Positions 30,002 to 40,000 are shown, numbered from the stretch's first letter. The stretch: 64,000 nucleotides of DNA from Salsuginibacillus kocurii DSM 18087 (GCF_000377705.1 NZ_KB898624.1:364516-428515); one strand, 5' to 3'. Program-made: numbers and translations. Notes: generated by a model from the sequence alone, not told the origin.

Positions 30002-31264
30002 TCATAAAAATAAGCGATTAATGTCATTCCAAGTTACGGCTAAAACGAGCAACATTAATAAGGCAAAGCCGACAAAATGGACAAGTCCTTCTTTTTGCGG
30101 GTCAACCGGACGCCCCCGCACGGCTTCGAGTCCAATAAACAGCAGCCGTCCTCCGTCTAAAGCAGGAAGCGGCAAGAGGTTAATGATACCGAGATTTACG
30201 CTGAGCATCGCTGCCCATTCAAATAAAATGAGAAGCCCCATGTCTGCCACTTCACCTGTATAATTGTAAATCCCAACCGGTCCTGCTAAATAATCAAGAG
30301 AGAAGGAACCAGTCACGATCATACCGAGAACATCAAAAATAAGTACACTTACTTCATATACTTGGGTAGCCCCGTATTGAACAGCAAGAAGCGGAGACAT
30401 TTCTGATGGCCTGTTCACCCCAATAAAGCCTTCATCCCGCTCGGTCATCTCATTATATCTAGAGTCCGTAGCTACGGTAACATCTTCCGTGCCATTCTCG
30501 CGTTCTACAGTAAACGTTAAATCTTCATCCGGGTATTCCTGAATCAAAAGTGTCATTTCTTCCCAGCTGTCCACAGGTTCTCCGTTTACCGCTTGAATTT
30601 CGTCTCCTTCATTCAAACCAGCTTCGTCAGCAGGCCCGCCTTCAATCGTTTCACCCATCACCGAATCATCAACTGGGACACCAGCAATTAAAGCGAAGGT
30701 CATAAATAAGACAAAAGCCAAAATAAAGTTCATCGCCGGCCCAGCAAAAATAGCGACTGCCTTTTGGCCAGGATTTTTGGACCCGAACTGCCGGTGCCAA
30801 GGAGCAATTTGTGACGCTTGCTCATCTACGATTAGTTTTGCTTTCTCATCAACTTTAAACGTTTCAAGCTCTGCTTCGTCATCAGAATAAGCTTCAATTT
30901 TTAATTGGTGCTCCAGGTCAACTCGTTCCACCGATACAAGTTTTGCTTCCGGGTGCTTGGACTTATTGTTGACGATGATTTCTTTTACACGTCTCTGGTC
31001 ATTAAAGGTAAGTCCAACCTCATAGCCAGGTTTAATGGTTACCGATTCCGGATCTTCCCCCGCCATGCGAACAAAGCCACCTAATGGAAGAAGGCGGAAC
31101 GTATAGACGGTTTCATTCCGTTCAAACGAAAACATTTTCGGTCCAAAACCAATTGCAAATTCCCGGCACAAAATGCCTGCCCGCTTCGCAAAAAACAAAT
31201 GGCCCCATTCATGGACAGCAACCAACAGGCCAAATATTAAGATGACAGCTATCAAAGTCTGCAC
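30002..31264 (-). CDS. rseP: Site-2 zinc metalloprotease RseP/RasP
   Basis: Intramembrane protease that cleaves anti-sigma factors such as RsiW and membrane remnants such as FtsL. Zinc motif HEWGH (His18, Glu19, His22) in the first transmembrane helix, a central PDZ domain (~200-285) and [10 protein letters not shown] (~365) in a later helix supplying the third metal ligand. 420 residues. The start is GTG 31264, six bp after GGTGGG. It follows dxr by 13 bp. Confidence 0.95.
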   Translation of the reverse strand: MQTLIAVILIFGLLVAVHEWGHLFFAKRAGILCREFAIGFGPKMFSFERNETVYTFRLLPLGGFVRMAGEDPESVTIKPGYEVGLTFNDQRRVKEIIVNNKSKHPEAKLVSVERVDLEHQLKIEAYSDDEAELETFKVDEKAKLIVDEQASQIAPWHRQFGSKNPGQKAVAIFAGPAMNFILAFVLFMTFALIAGVPVDDSVMGETIEGGPADEAGLNEGDEIQAVNGEPVDSWEEMTLLIQEYPDEDLTFTVERENGTEDVTVATDSRYNEMTERDEGFIGVNRPSEMSPLLAVQYGATQVYEVSVLIFDVLGMIVTGSFSLDYLAGPVGIYNYTGEVADMGLLILFEWAAMLSVNLGIINLLPLPALDGGRLLFIGLEAVRGRPVDPQKEGLVHFVGFALLMLLVLAVTWNDINRLFL

Positions 31265-31277
31265 GTTATTCCCACCT

Positions 31278-32426
31278 TCATTTGATTTGAGACGCTACGT
31301 GTTCACGTGTTGTCTGATCAACCTCTATGATTTGTTCGAGTGTTGGAGATTGAATGTTCACATGTCTATTTAACATATCCTCAATATAATCCTCTATCTC
31401 CAAAAATTCAATTTGTTTCTTTAAAAAGGCAGCGACCGCTGTTTCATTGGCTGCATTTAATACAGTTGGATACGTCCCTCCAAGCTGTCCTGCTTCATAG
31501 GCAAATGAAAGACAACGGAAACGTTCCAGTTTCATTTCTTCAAAGTGCAGCGCACCTACTTCCCATAAGTTTAACTGCTTTTTCCCTTCGAATTCAAGCC
31601 TGTTCGGCCAAGACAATGCAAACTGAATAGGCGCTCTCATATCAGGATGTCCAAGTTCTGCCATCGTGTTACCATCTTTAAATTCAACAAAAGAATGAAC
31701 AATGCTTTCACGATGCAAAACGACATCAATGTCTTGATAAGGGGTATTAAACAACCAATGAGCTTCAATCACTTCAAGCCCTTTGTTCATCATGGTGGCT
31801 GAATCAATAGTAATCTTTGCTCCCATTGACCAGTTTGGATGCTTTAATGCTTCATCTACAGTAACACCACGCAGCTGTTCGCGGGCTTTATCACGGAAGG
31901 TACCGCCTGAAGCTGTAAGTATTAAACGTTTAATATCGTCTGTGCTACACCCTTGTAAACACTGAAAAATAGCAGAGTGTTCGCTATCCACCGGCAATAG
32001 TGTAGCTCCGTATTTATCTGCGGCTTCCATAACCAAATGACCTGCTGTAACCAATGTTTCTTTGTTGGCTATGCCAATCGTTCTGCCTTTTTCTATGGCC
32101 CGTAATGTCGGTTGTAAGCCAATGCTTCCTAACACTGCATTCATTACAAAGGTAGCCTCAGGATGAGTGCTCACTGCTTCCATCCCTTTTTGGCCATACA
32201 TGACTTCAATCGAAGCAGAAATTCGCTCTTTTATAAATGGGATATCTTCTTCCTCAGCTACTGAAACAAGGGCAGGCTGAAACTCGTTGATTTGTTCAGC
32301 AGCTAGAGCCACATTACGCCCCACAGACATAGCTACAAGTTCAAATTGCTCATTGTGGCTTCTAACTACATCCAGCGTTTGCGTTCCAATTGACCCTGTA
32401 GACCCAAGCAGCGCAATTTTTTTCAT
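31278..32426 (-). CDS. dxr: 1-deoxy-D-xylulose 5-phosphate reductoisomerase
   Basis: Second enzyme of the MEP isoprenoid pathway, NADPH-dependent. Rossmann motif [15 protein letters not shown] at residues ~5-19, [23 protein letters not shown] with the metal-binding Asp and Glu, and TASGGTFRD. 382 residues, full length. It lies in uppS-cdsA-dxr-rseP-proS, feeding isoprenoid precursor to the UppS made from the same unit. The 133-bp gap to cdsA contains no clear terminator or promoter. Confidence 0.96.
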   Translation of the reverse strand: MKKIALLGSTGSIGTQTLDVVRSHNEQFELVAMSVGRNVALAAEQINEFQPALVSVAEEEDIPFIKERISASIEVMYGQKGMEAVSTHPEATFVMNAVLGSIGLQPTLRAIEKGRTIGIANKETLVTAGHLVMEAADKYGATLLPVDSEHSAIFQCLQGCSTDDIKRLILTASGGTFRDKAREQLRGVTVDEALKHPNWSMGAKITIDSATMMNKGLEVIEAHWLFNTPYQDIDVVLHRESIVHSFVEFKDGNTMAELGHPDMRAPIQFALSWPNRLEFEGKKQLNLWEVGALHFEEMKLERFRCLSFAYEAGQLGGTYPTVLNAANETAVAAFLKKQIEFLEIEDYIEDMLNRHVNIQSPTLEQIIEVDQTTREHVASQIK

Positions 32427-32559
32427 CGTGACGTCCTCATTTCTAAATGACCCTCTTAATAGTAGTTTGCTAACAGCTTGTTTTATCTAACTGCATACGT
32501 TTTTGAAACCTTGTCCACTTTCGACTCTGACTAGAGCTTGAGCCCTTTTGCCAGCTACC

Positions 32560-33345
32560 TTAAAAAAAGCCAAAGACATATAATATCGGCATGACAAATA
32601 GAAGACTGTCAAAACGATCTAAAATACCACCATGTCCAGGTAACAGCATGCCTGAATCCTTTATGTCATAGTGCCGTTTTAAGGCGGACTCGACCAGATC
32701 TCCAATTTGCCCAGCTAAAGCCGTAACAAGAACAAATAAGACAAAGACAAGTAACGAAGAAAAGACAGGTGCTGCCAAATGGAAGAGGCTTGCAAACACA
32801 AATGCAAAAGCCACCCCACCTAAAGAACCCTCAATTGTCTTTTTCGGGCTGATTGCTGGCCAGAGTTTGTGTCTTCCCCATTTACGACCAATAAAATAGG
32901 CTCCTGAATCCGTAGCCCAAATGGTAATCAGCGTTAGGAAAACAAACCAAGCTCCAGCTTCAGCCTCTATTCGGGCTAGCAAGAGAAAATGAAACCCTAG
33001 TCCAACATATAAAGCTCCAACCACGAGTAAGCCGGCATGATCAAAGGTGAATCGGTTTTTTGAAGTTACTGTCAGAATTAACAGGCCCCAAACAAAGACC
33101 AAATACAGGAGCTGTTCATTAACATACGTGTCCAGCCAAGCGCTGGGCATAAAGATAAGAACAGCTAAACTCACACCGATCAGACCAGGAACGGACAGAG
33201 GTTTAATCTTTTTCATTTTTACTACTTCACTCATCCCTACAATAACAAGAGCAGCCATCAGCAACGAAAAAATCCAGCCTCCGGCTATGACAGCACCTAA
33301 AAATACAATGCCCCCAAGAACCCCAGTAATAATGCGCTGTTTCAT
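32560..33345 (-). CDS. cdsA: Phosphatidate cytidylyltransferase
   Basis: Membrane enzyme forming CDP-diacylglycerol for phospholipid synthesis. 261 residues with about seven or eight hydrophobic helices and the family signature near the C-terminal third: WATDSGAYFIGRKWGRHKL followed by SPKKTIEGSLGG. It starts 9 bp after the uppS stop. Confidence 0.95.
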   Translation of the reverse strand: MKQRIITGVLGGIVFLGAVIAGGWIFSLLMAALVIVGMSEVVKMKKIKPLSVPGLIGVSLAVLIFMPSAWLDTYVNEQLLYLVFVWGLLILTVTSKNRFTFDHAGLLVVGALYVGLGFHFLLLARIEAEAGAWFVFLTLITIWATDSGAYFIGRKWGRHKLWPAISPKKTIEGSLGGVAFAFVFASLFHLAAPVFSSLLVFVLFVLVTALAGQIGDLVESALKRHYDIKDSGMLLPGHGGILDRFDSLLFVMPILYVFGFF

Positions 33346-33354
33346 GTTTTCCTC

Positions 33355-34116
33355 CTAGACTCCGCCATACCTTCGTTTTCGACTTTTATACACTTCAATT
33401 GCTTCATCTAAATGTCCTTTTGTAAAGTCTGGCCATAAAACGTCTGCAAAATAAAACTCACTATAGGCTAGTTGCCATAGCATGAAATTGCTTAAGCGGA
33501 TTTCACCGCTCGTGCGAATCAACAGATCGGGATCAGGAAGCGAATGACTCATCAGATGTTCGCTGAACAAGTAGTCATTAATATGATCTGTTGTTAATTC
33601 GCCTTTCTCTACCTTTGCTGAAATTTTCCGCACCGCTTCAATGATTTCAAAACGGCCTCCATAATTTAAAGCAAAATTTAAAACCAACCCATCATTTTGA
33701 CTCGTTTTTTCCACTGCTTTCCTCACTGCTTGAATGGTATGTTTTGGGAGTTCTTCCGTCGTTCCCATGATTCTTACTTGAACATTGTTTTCATGTAACT
33801 TCGGCAGTTCTACATTTAAAAAACGTTCTGGCAGTCGCAGCAAAAAGTCAACCTCGCCTTTAGGGCGCTTCCAGTTTTCCGTAGAAAACGCATAAAGTGT
33901 TACATAGCCTACCCCATGCGCTTTAGCATGTTCAGCTATTTTATGAATAACTTTCATACCTTCGCGGTGTCCAGCCACTCGCGGCAACCCTTTATTTTTG
34001 GCCCAACGGCCATTTCCATCCATAATAATCGCAATATGAGAAGGCGTAGTCGCATTTGTTTCTGCTTCTTCAGTTTTAAGCGTCCACGCATTTTGATTTA
34101 TGAATCGTTCAAACAT
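33355..34116 (-). CDS. uppS: Isoprenyl transferase (undecaprenyl pyrophosphate synthase)
   Basis: Cis-prenyltransferase making the C55 carrier for cell-wall synthesis. Signature HIAIIMDGNGRWAK (catalytic Asp in MDGNG), RVAGHREG, FSTENWKRP and RTSGEIRLSNFMLWQ. About 253 residues from ATG 34116. A GTG at 34125 (three residues longer) has AAGG too close, so ATG is preferred, though neither site is ideal. First gene after the frr terminator. Confidence 0.94.
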   Translation of the reverse strand: MFERFINQNAWTLKTEEAETNATTPSHIAIIMDGNGRWAKNKGLPRVAGHREGMKVIHKIAEHAKAHGVGYVTLYAFSTENWKRPKGEVDFLLRLPERFLNVELPKLHENNVQVRIMGTTEELPKHTIQAVRKAVEKTSQNDGLVLNFALNYGGRFEIIEAVRKISAKVEKGELTTDHINDYLFSEHLMSHSLPDPDLLIRTSGEIRLSNFMLWQLAYSEFYFADVLWPDFTKGHLDEAIEVYKSRKRRYGGV

Positions 34117-34245
34117 AGTAGGCACCAGCCTTGTTATAGATTGGCTGCCTCTTCATTTGTTCCGTGAAAACAAAGGAAAGGATAGCCTTTGCTTCATCCA
34201 TTCATGTGAACTTGGAACAAATCTATAGCGGCAGATTCATTGCGC

Positions 34246-34273
34246 TAAAAAAACCCCCTAGAATAGAGGGTTC
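34246..34273 (-). terminator. Rho-independent terminator after frr
   Basis: AACCCTCTA and TAGGGGGTT arms with a tiny loop, then TTTTTTT on the minus strand. 32 bp beyond the frr stop; one of the strongest terminators in the window. Confidence 0.92.
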
Positions 34274-34304
34274 TTCTACTGATACCATTTTACCTTGAAA
34301 CGGC

Positions 34305-34862
34305 TTAAACTTCCATAATTTCTTCTTCTTTATTTTCAGCCGCTTCGTCTACTGATTTAATGTGTTTATCTGTAATTTTTTGAGTTTCATCTTGAAACTT
34401 GCGAGCTTCGTCTTCACTAAGATCGCCATTTTTCTCTTGCTTTTTCAGCTCATCATTTGCATCGCGGCGAACATTACGAACTGCTACCCGTGCATCTTCA
34501 GCATACTTTTTCACCAACTTAACAAGCTCTTTACGGCGTTCTTCTGTTAAAGCTGGAATACTGATACGAATGACGTCTCCGTCATTGTTTGGAGTTAAGC
34601 CGAGGTCTGCTTTTTGGATGCCTTTTTCAATATCTCCGATAGAAGATTTATCAAACGGGGCTATTACCAACATACGTGCTTCTGGAACTGAAATTGTCGC
34701 AAGTTGGTTCAAAGGGGTGTCCATCCCATAATAACTTACCATTACTTTATCGAGCATAGCAGGATTTGCTCGTCCTGCCCGAAGTGTTGCAAGCTCCTTG
34801 TGGAGAGCTTGTACTGCTTTTTCCATTCTGCTATTTGCGTCTTGAATGACATCTTTTGCCAC
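34305..34862 (-). CDS. frr: Ribosome recycling factor
   Basis: 185-residue RRF that splits post-termination ribosomes with EF-G. Recognisable by [26 protein letters not shown] and the C-terminal three-helix-bundle segment. The start is GTG 34862, eight bp after GGGGG. The GTG overlaps the pyrH TAG by one base (TAGTG), so translation is probably coupled. Confidence 0.96.
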   Translation of the reverse strand: MAKDVIQDANSRMEKAVQALHKELATLRAGRANPAMLDKVMVSYYGMDTPLNQLATISVPEARMLVIAPFDKSSIGDIEKGIQKADLGLTPNNDGDVIRISIPALTEERRKELVKLVKKYAEDARVAVRNVRRDANDELKKQEKNGDLSEDEARKFQDETQKITDKHIKSVDEAAENKEEEIMEV

Positions 34863-35581
34863 TATTTATTCCCCCTTACAATAGTTCCTAGGTCTTCGCC
34901 CAGTACTGCCTTTTTAATGTTACCCTCTTCCATAATTGAAAAAACGAGCAATGGGATATCATTATCCATACATAACGTAGAGGCCGTAGAATCCATAACT
35001 CCTAATCCATCTCGCAAAACATCGAAATAAGACAGTTCATCATATTTCTTCGCATTTACATCAACCGACGGATCCGCGTCATACACACCATCCACATTAT
35101 TTTTTGCCATTAATATAACATCTGCTTCAATCTCTGCAGCTCTTAGCGCCGCAGTAGTATCAGTGGAAAAATACGGGTTCCCGGTGCCTGCAGCAAACAA
35201 TACGACACGTTTCTTTTCTAGATGCCGAATCGCTTTTCGACGTATGTAAGGCTCTGCAACCTGTCGCATTTCTATGGAAGTTTGGACTCTCGTCTCGACT
35301 TCATTGTGTTCCAATCGATCTTGCAAAGCTAATGAATTCATTACGGTAGCAAGCATTCCCATATAGTCGGCAGTCGCCCTGTCCATTCCTTTTGCGCTGC
35401 CAGCCATACCTCTCCAAATATTACCTCCGCCAACAACAACTGCCACTTCCGTCCCTAATTTTACTACATCTTTAATCTGGGCAGCAATTGACTGAATGAC
35501 CTCAGGGTCAATACCGTAGCCCTGGTTCCCGGCAAGGGCCTCTCCGCTAAGTTTCAACACGATTCGCTTATATTTACTCAT
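34862..35581 (-). CDS. pyrH: UMP kinase
   Basis: Phosphorylates UMP to UDP; hexameric amino-acid-kinase fold. N-terminal [41 protein letters not shown]-type region and [17 protein letters not shown]. 239 residues, full length. The ATG follows TTGGAGG. It lies downstream of the tsf terminator, and no convincing promoter is visible in the ~110-bp gap. Confidence 0.96.
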   Translation of the reverse strand: MSKYKRIVLKLSGEALAGNQGYGIDPEVIQSIAAQIKDVVKLGTEVAVVVGGGNIWRGMAGSAKGMDRATADYMGMLATVMNSLALQDRLEHNEVETRVQTSIEMRQVAEPYIRRKAIRHLEKKRVVLFAAGTGNPYFSTDTTAALRAAEIEADVILMAKNNVDGVYDADPSVDVNAKKYDELSYFDVLRDGLGVMDSTASTLCMDNDIPLLVFSIMEEGNIKKAVLGEDLGTIVRGNK

Positions 35582-35689
35582 AGTTTACCTCCAACTTATA
35601 ATCCGTCGCGCCGGAATGAAAAAAGAAAGCTACCTAATAATTCCTTAGTTTGACGTAAGCACAAATGGAGGGAAAACCTCCGAACGTGC

Positions 35690-35716
35690 AAAAAGAGGGA
35701 ACACAGTGTGTCCCCT
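35690..35716 (-). terminator. Rho-independent terminator after tsf
   Basis: GGGGACAC (35708-35715) pairs with GTGTTCCC (35697-35704), with one G-U, followed by TCTTTTTG on the minus strand. Ten bp past the tsf stop. A second small hairpin (GGAGG/CCTCC, ~35667-35681) follows. Confidence 0.85.
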
Positions 35717-35725
35717 GCTTTCTTG

Positions 35726-36607
35726 TTACTTTTTCACTTGTGACATAACTTCATCAGCAAAGTTTTCGTCACGCTTTTCCATGCCTTCGCCTACTTCATA
35801 ACGAACAAAAGATTTAACAGTTGCACCTTGGCTCTTCAAGTATTGTTCAACTGTTTGGTCACTATCTTTTACAAATTCTTGATCAAGTAGACATACTTGC
35901 TCAAAGAACTTTTTCAAACGGCCTTCCACCATTTTTTCAACAATGTTTTCTGGCTTGCCTTCATTAAGAGCTTGTTGCTTAAGCACTTCACGTTCTTGGT
36001 CTACTTGTTCTTTTGGAACTTCATCGCGAGTTACATATTGTGGGTTAATAGCAGCAACGTGCATCGCAACATCTTTTGCTACCGCTTCGTCTGTAGTTCC
36101 TTCAACATGAGTCAACACGCCAATTTGGCCACCCATGTGAAGGTAAGCGCCAAAGGCTTCGTTGTCACCTTTAGAAACTACTTCAAAACGGCGAAGCGAA
36201 ATCTTTTCACCGATCTTAGCAATCTGGTCATTAATGAATGTTTCAAGCTGTACGCCATCTTCAGTTTCAAGTTGCAAAGCAGCTTCAACATCAGCTGGCT
36301 TATTTTTAAGGATTTCTTTCGCAATTGTAGACACGAGAGCTACAAAGTTTTCATTTTTAGCAACGAAATCTGTTTCTGCGTTCAATTCGATAATAACCGC
36401 ATGCTCTCCGTCAGTTTCAACTGCCGTAAGACCTTCAGCTGCTACACGGTCAGCTTTTTTCTGCGCTTTGGCCATTCCTTTTTCACGCAAGAAATTAACT
36501 GCTTCCTCCATGTCACCGTTTGTTTCATTAAGGGCTTTTTTACAATCCATCATGCCAGCCCCTGTTTGTTCACGTAGCTCTTTTACCATGCTTGCTGTAA
36601 TTGCCAT
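35726..36607 (-). CDS. tsf: Elongation factor Ts
   Basis: Nucleotide exchange factor for EF-Tu. N-terminal UBA-like domain with [19 protein letters not shown], the [10 protein letters not shown] core motif in the first dimerisation region, and a C-terminal [16 protein letters not shown]. 293 residues. The ATG follows AAGGAGG. The 352-bp gap from rpsB contains the rpsB terminator and a TTGACA-type promoter, so tsf can be transcribed separately from rpsB. Confidence 0.97.
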   Translation of the reverse strand: MAITASMVKELREQTGAGMMDCKKALNETNGDMEEAVNFLREKGMAKAQKKADRVAAEGLTAVETDGEHAVIIELNAETDFVAKNENFVALVSTIAKEILKNKPADVEAALQLETEDGVQLETFINDQIAKIGEKISLRRFEVVSKGDNEAFGAYLHMGGQIGVLTHVEGTTDEAVAKDVAMHVAAINPQYVTRDEVPKEQVDQEREVLKQQALNEGKPENIVEKMVEGRLKKFFEQVCLLDQEFVKDSDQTVEQYLKSQGATVKSFVRYEVGEGMEKRDENFADEVMSQVKK

Positions 36608-36885
36608 CGTATTTCCTCCTTATAAATAGCTTTCTTATACCTTCTAGCAGAAGGCCAAAAATTTACACTCTTCCTCACGCAAGGAAAGTGTGATCAAGCT
36701 GTTTTCTATTATTTACCTTCACACTTTCTCTAAAGAAAAAGGCCATTAGTTTGTCAACATACGCTCGCTGCACTACCAATCATTCATAAAAGACAAAAGA
36801 TACAAAGCTCACTTGCTTTCTTACCTTTTCCTTTCTAGTATGTTTTAAAACCGAGTGACTTAGTAAGAAAGGTAAGTCGTGCGTT
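36608..36885. other. tsf leader and promoter region
   Basis: Between the rpsB terminator and tsf. It holds the TTGACA promoter (36729-36757), a 10-bp inverted repeat GAAAGTGTGA/TCACACTTTC at 36684-36693 and 36719-36728, and a GGCCTTCT/AGAAGG hairpin-like region closer to the gene. No gene is supported. Confidence 0.6.
36729..36757 (-). promoter_or_regulatory. candidate sigma-A promoter for tsf
   Basis: Minus-strand consensus TTGACA (36752-36757), 17 bp, TTTAGA (36729-36734). The -35 is perfect and the -10 weak. The expected start site falls in the first arm of the 10-bp inverted repeat. Confidence 0.5.
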
Positions 36886-36926
36886 TAAAAAGGGTGATAA
36901 AGGGTCAGCCCCTTCATCACCCTTTG
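36886..36926 (-). terminator. Rho-independent terminator after rpsB
   Basis: A long two-part stem: AAAGGGTGAT pairs with ATCACCCTTT and inner AAGGG with CCCTT, followed on the minus strand by TTTTTAAAC. 33 bp beyond the rpsB stop. Confidence 0.88.
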
Positions 36927-36959
36927 AACGTTCTGCTAAATTTTCGCATTCATTTTCAT

Positions 36960-37688
36960 TTAGGAGACCGGGGTTTCATCTTCTGCTTGCTCTTCTTCTG
37001 CAGCTTCGCTTTGTGTAGCTTCAATAACAGCGTCAGCCATTTTAGAAGTCAAAAGGCGAACCGCACGAATTGCGTCGTCGTTCCCCGGAATCACTTGATC
37101 AATTTCGTCAGGGTCGCAGTTTGTATCTACAATTCCGATTAGCGGAATACCAAGTTTATGCGCTTCAGCTACTGCAATACGCTCTTTACGTGGATCAATG
37201 ATGAAGATTGCGTCTGGAAGGTCTTTCATTTCTTTGATTCCACCGAGAAACTTCTCAAGACGATCCATTTCCTTTTGAAGAAGAATAACTTCTTTCTTTG
37301 GAAGAACGTCAAACGTACCATCTTCTTGCATGCGCTCTAAGTCTTTAAGACGAGCAATACGCTTTCTGATCGTTTCAAAGTTCGTAAGCGTTCCACCTAA
37401 CCAGCGCTGGTTAATGTAGTACATGCCACAGCGTTCTGCTTCTTCGCGCACAGAATCCTGCGCTTGTTTTTTAGTGCCGACAAAGAGGATTTTCCCTCCG
37501 TCTTCTGCGATACTGCGTACTCGCTTGTAAGCTTCTTCTACTTTCTTGACCGTCTTTTGCAGGTCAATAATGTAGATTCCGTTACGTTCAGTGAAAATGT
37601 AACGGCTCATTTTTGGGTTCCAACGGCGTGTTTGGTGACCGAAGTGAACACCTGCTTCAAGTAATTGTTTCATGGAAATTACAGCCAT
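36960..37688 (-). CDS. rpsB: 30S ribosomal protein S2
   Basis: 242-residue S2 with [20 protein letters not shown] (here split by motif: [13 protein letters not shown]), IYIIDLQKT, the coiled-coil insertion and [13 protein letters not shown]. The open frame extends 27 codons further upstream, but ATG 37688 follows AAAGGAGG by 8 bp and gives the normal protein. The C-terminus is acidic and Ala/Glu-rich. It has its own strong promoter just after swrB. Confidence 0.96.
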   Translation of the reverse strand: MAVISMKQLLEAGVHFGHQTRRWNPKMSRYIFTERNGIYIIDLQKTVKKVEEAYKRVRSIAEDGGKILFVGTKKQAQDSVREEAERCGMYYINQRWLGGTLTNFETIRKRIARLKDLERMQEDGTFDVLPKKEVILLQKEMDRLEKFLGGIKEMKDLPDAIFIIDPRKERIAVAEAHKLGIPLIGIVDTNCDPDEIDQVIPGNDDAIRAVRLLTSKMADAVIEATQSEAAEEEQAEDETPVS

Positions 37689-37736
37689 TTTAAAGGCCTC
37701 CTTTTGGTTTTTTTCCTCCGTCTGCTTCATCTTTGC

Positions 37737-37765
37737 GCAACACTGCCATTGGCAGCACCGGTTGC
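37737..37765 (-). promoter_or_regulatory. two-part hairpin in the rpsB leader
   Basis: On the minus strand GCAAC-CGGTG-CTGCC-AAT-GGCAG-T-GTTGC folds into an inner CTGCC/GGCAG and an outer GCAAC/GTTGC stem within the ~108-nt leader. S2 leaders are autoregulatory in some bacteria; equivalence here is inference. Confidence 0.4.
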
Positions 37766-37802
37766 CCAAATCAGACAGACGTGTGTGCTAACACCGTGAA
37801 AT

Positions 37803-37831
37803 ACTATATCACAAGGCTTACAAGAAGACAA
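37803..37831 (-). promoter_or_regulatory. sigma-A promoter for rpsB
   Basis: Minus-strand TTGTCT (37826-37831), 17 bp, TATAGT (37803-37808), the -10 matching five of six positions. Located 15 bp after the swrB stop, about 115 bp upstream of rpsB. Confidence 0.7.
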
Positions 37832-37846
37832 GGGGAAGAGATGAGA

Positions 37847-38428
37847 TTATTGCCGGAATTTGAGAAACAAATCCACTTCTCCTTTACCGATTTGAAGTTT
37901 CTGGGCAATCTCATCTGGGGGCAACCCTTCTTCATAGAGAGCTATCACTTGTGCTTCAGTAGATTGCTCCACTTTATCCGTAACATCATCGACTGGCAGT
38001 TCATATAGATTATGCTCGTCTCTATCTTCTAGTGTATTATTATTCACTTTTTTATAAGACTGATTAGCTTGGACAGAGGCAAGTGTGGATTGGAAGGTGT
38101 TCACCTTTCCCCTTTTTTTAGCCGGGCCTGTCTTGTTTTCAGGTTCTTTGCTGCCGGCAGTGGTAGTGTCAGGAGATGGTGCTTCCTTCTGGCGGTGGTT
38201 TTGATCTTCTAACCGCTCTTCAGTATGGGTGGTTTGCAGTTTATTTAAAAGTTGCTCGTTTTCTGCTTTCATTTCTTCAGTGTGGGCAATGAGTAAATCT
38301 TCAATTTCTTTTTTTAATCGCTCCCCACCTGCGTCAACACCTTGTCTATGAAGTTTCTTGTAAAGAAGTATAATAAAAAAAATTGAAAAAACGTGGAGTC
38401 CAAAGCTTACGATCGCAAATAAAGTCAA
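37847..38428 (-). CDS. swrB: Swarming motility protein SwrB
   Basis: 193 residues with one N-terminal transmembrane helix (residues ~2-24), a charged variable middle and a conserved C-terminal helix-turn-helix-like segment (ALYEEGLPPDEIAQKLQIGKGE). In B. subtilis SwrB promotes assembly or activation of the flagellar export apparatus. The start is TTG 38428, seven bp after GAGGGA. It is the last gene of the motility unit here, separated from sigD by a DUF342 gene. Confidence 0.85.
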   Translation of the reverse strand: MTLFAIVSFGLHVFSIFFIILLYKKLHRQGVDAGGERLKKEIEDLLIAHTEEMKAENEQLLNKLQTTHTEERLEDQNHRQKEAPSPDTTTAGSKEPENKTGPAKKRGKVNTFQSTLASVQANQSYKKVNNNTLEDRDEHNLYELPVDDVTDKVEQSTEAQVIALYEEGLPPDEIAQKLQIGKGEVDLFLKFRQ

Positions 38429-38550
38429 TCTGTCATCCCTCGATTATTGTTATTCGATGTTGAAACAAATGGTACCAAAAGTTTGAGGCTGCGGCGAGTT
38501 GTCTTATGCCTCCACTGCAAGATTTAGTATCCTAGCTGAGACGGTGCTCC

Positions 38551-38579
38551 ATTATAATACAGAAGCAACACCTGCACTA
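38551..38579 (-). promoter_or_regulatory. candidate promoter upstream of swrB
   Basis: A perfect TATAAT on the minus strand (38551-38556), about 120 bp before swrB in the 174-bp gap after the DUF342 gene. The -35 region (TAGTGC at 38574-38579, 17-bp spacing) is poor, so activity is uncertain. Confidence 0.35.
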
Positions 38580-38602
38580 CCGAACAATGCCTCACGTTTC
38601 GT

Positions 38603-40000
38603 TTATAAAGAAGTAATTTTGATCTCGCTATCTTTTACGAAAAGTCTAACATATTGATGATTGGTCGTAATTTTACGCCGATACTTACCAAAGTTTACGT
38701 CTGTATTCGGATACATACATCCCTCTATTTTCACTTCCCCTGTCCCCTGATGTTCAAACAAATCATTAAGCTCCTGCAATTCTTCTTCAGCATTTTCTTT
38801 TTTCTCTCTGTTTAATACAAGCGAACTACGAATTCGAAGTTTCGTAATTCGTTCTTTTGAGGATAGAGGAGTACCCGCCTCTTCTTTTTGGGCAAAAGCA
38901 CGTTGTAATGTTTCCAGCTTTTCAATTTCTTGCTTTGTTTCTTGTGCTATAGTGTTATAGTCGTTCTGTTGTTCTAGCAACTTTTGGTTGACCCCTAAAT
39001 AAAGAGATGTCGGTGTGTTCATGTTATTGCCTACATCTTTAGCATGAATAAGCGCTCCAGCAGAAGCTTGGCCTCCCACAATGTTCCCTTTCCCTTCGTA
39101 ACAGTAGATGCTACCTGTTGCTTCTACGTGGCTGTGTAGAAGGGCTTGTTTAACATATAAATCGCCATCTATATTCACATTGCCTTGATTCACATAAGTC
39201 GCATGTAAATCCTGCCCTGCTTTGATCAATCCTCCACCCTGGCCGACGATTCCCGCGCCGACATAGACCGAACCGCCAGCTTCAAGAACAGCAGCTTCGA
39301 CAGTTCCACTCACTCGAATGTCACCTTTTGCTTTCACTTCAAACCCAGCCGGCACATTCCCTTTAATAGAGACATTGCCAACAAAATCGATGTTCCCAAC
39401 CCGTAAGTCCAAATCCCCCTTCACTTCATATACGGGGTAAACATGGATCATTTTTTTGTCTATACTAACTTGTCCGTCAACCACAGCGTAAAGGCGCAAC
39501 CCATCTTCAGAAATTCGTGTATTTTTCCCGGCTCTTAATTGAAAATCTTTACCGGGAATTGCGGACACATCTTCTCCATGAACATTTTTACCATTTGCCC
39601 CTTGGGTAGGAGGAATTTTCTCTCCAACAAAATCACCTTGTGCAACCATCGGAATATCGATGACTTGTTTGAGGTCAACATAATGCTGATCTCCTTCGGT
39701 CTCCGCATGATTAATTTCAGAGAATTGGGCAGGTTTTAGATAAGCAGGATCGCCATTTACCGGCTCTTTTCCTTCTGCAATGGTTAATGGGAAGGAAAGA
39801 GATTCAGGGTCCTCCGCAATGGCATCAAGCAACGATTCATTAACCCCATAAACCACCTTGTGCTTCTTATAAATAAACGCTTTCACTTCATCTAACGTAA
39901 CTTCTGTCTCTTCCTCGTATTCTTTGAAACGGGAAAGTACGGCCATTAACTTATCTGGAGTAATTTTTAGTTCGAAGTAATCATCAAGGTTCACTGCCAT
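38603..40000 (-). CDS. FapA-like DUF342 domain protein
   Basis: About 465 residues. After an N-terminal ~75-residue region, repeated short beta-strand units with VKGDLDLRVGNIDFVGNVSI-type pattern, GNVPAGFEVKAKGDI and GQGGGLIKAGQDL indicate the right-handed beta-helix of DUF342/FapA. Then come a coiled-coil (~345-420) and a short C-terminal beta segment. No catalytic motif is evident. Its place between sigD and swrB suggests a motility or envelope role, unproven. A GTG at 40009 is an alternative start; ATG 40000 has AAAGG at a more suitable distance. Confidence 0.85.
   Translation of the reverse strand: MAVNLDDYFELKITPDKLMAVLSRFKEYEEETEVTLDEVKAFIYKKHKVVYGVNESLLDAIAEDPESLSFPLTIAEGKEPVNGDPAYLKPAQFSEINHAETEGDQHYVDLKQVIDIPMVAQGDFVGEKIPPTQGANGKNVHGEDVSAIPGKDFQLRAGKNTRISEDGLRLYAVVDGQVSIDKKMIHVYPVYEVKGDLDLRVGNIDFVGNVSIKGNVPAGFEVKAKGDIRVSGTVEAAVLEAGGSVYVGAGIVGQGGGLIKAGQDLHATYVNQGNVNIDGDLYVKQALLHSHVEATGSIYCYEGKGNIVGGQASAGALIHAKDVGNNMNTPTSLYLGVNQKLLEQQNDYNTIAQETKQEIEKLETLQRAFAQKEEAGTPLSSKERITKLRIRSSLVLNREKKENAEEELQELNDLFEHQGTGEVKIEGCMYPNTDVNFGKYRRKITTNHQYVRLFVKDSEIKITSL

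Noticed and set aside
35582-35640. TATAAG box just before pyrH as a promoter
   Set aside because: A start there would fall at or after the pyrH Shine-Dalgarno, so it cannot serve pyrH.
35897-36577. 226-residue plus-strand ORF opposite tsf
   Set aside because: Phe/Cys-rich reverse image of tsf, with no ribosome-binding site.
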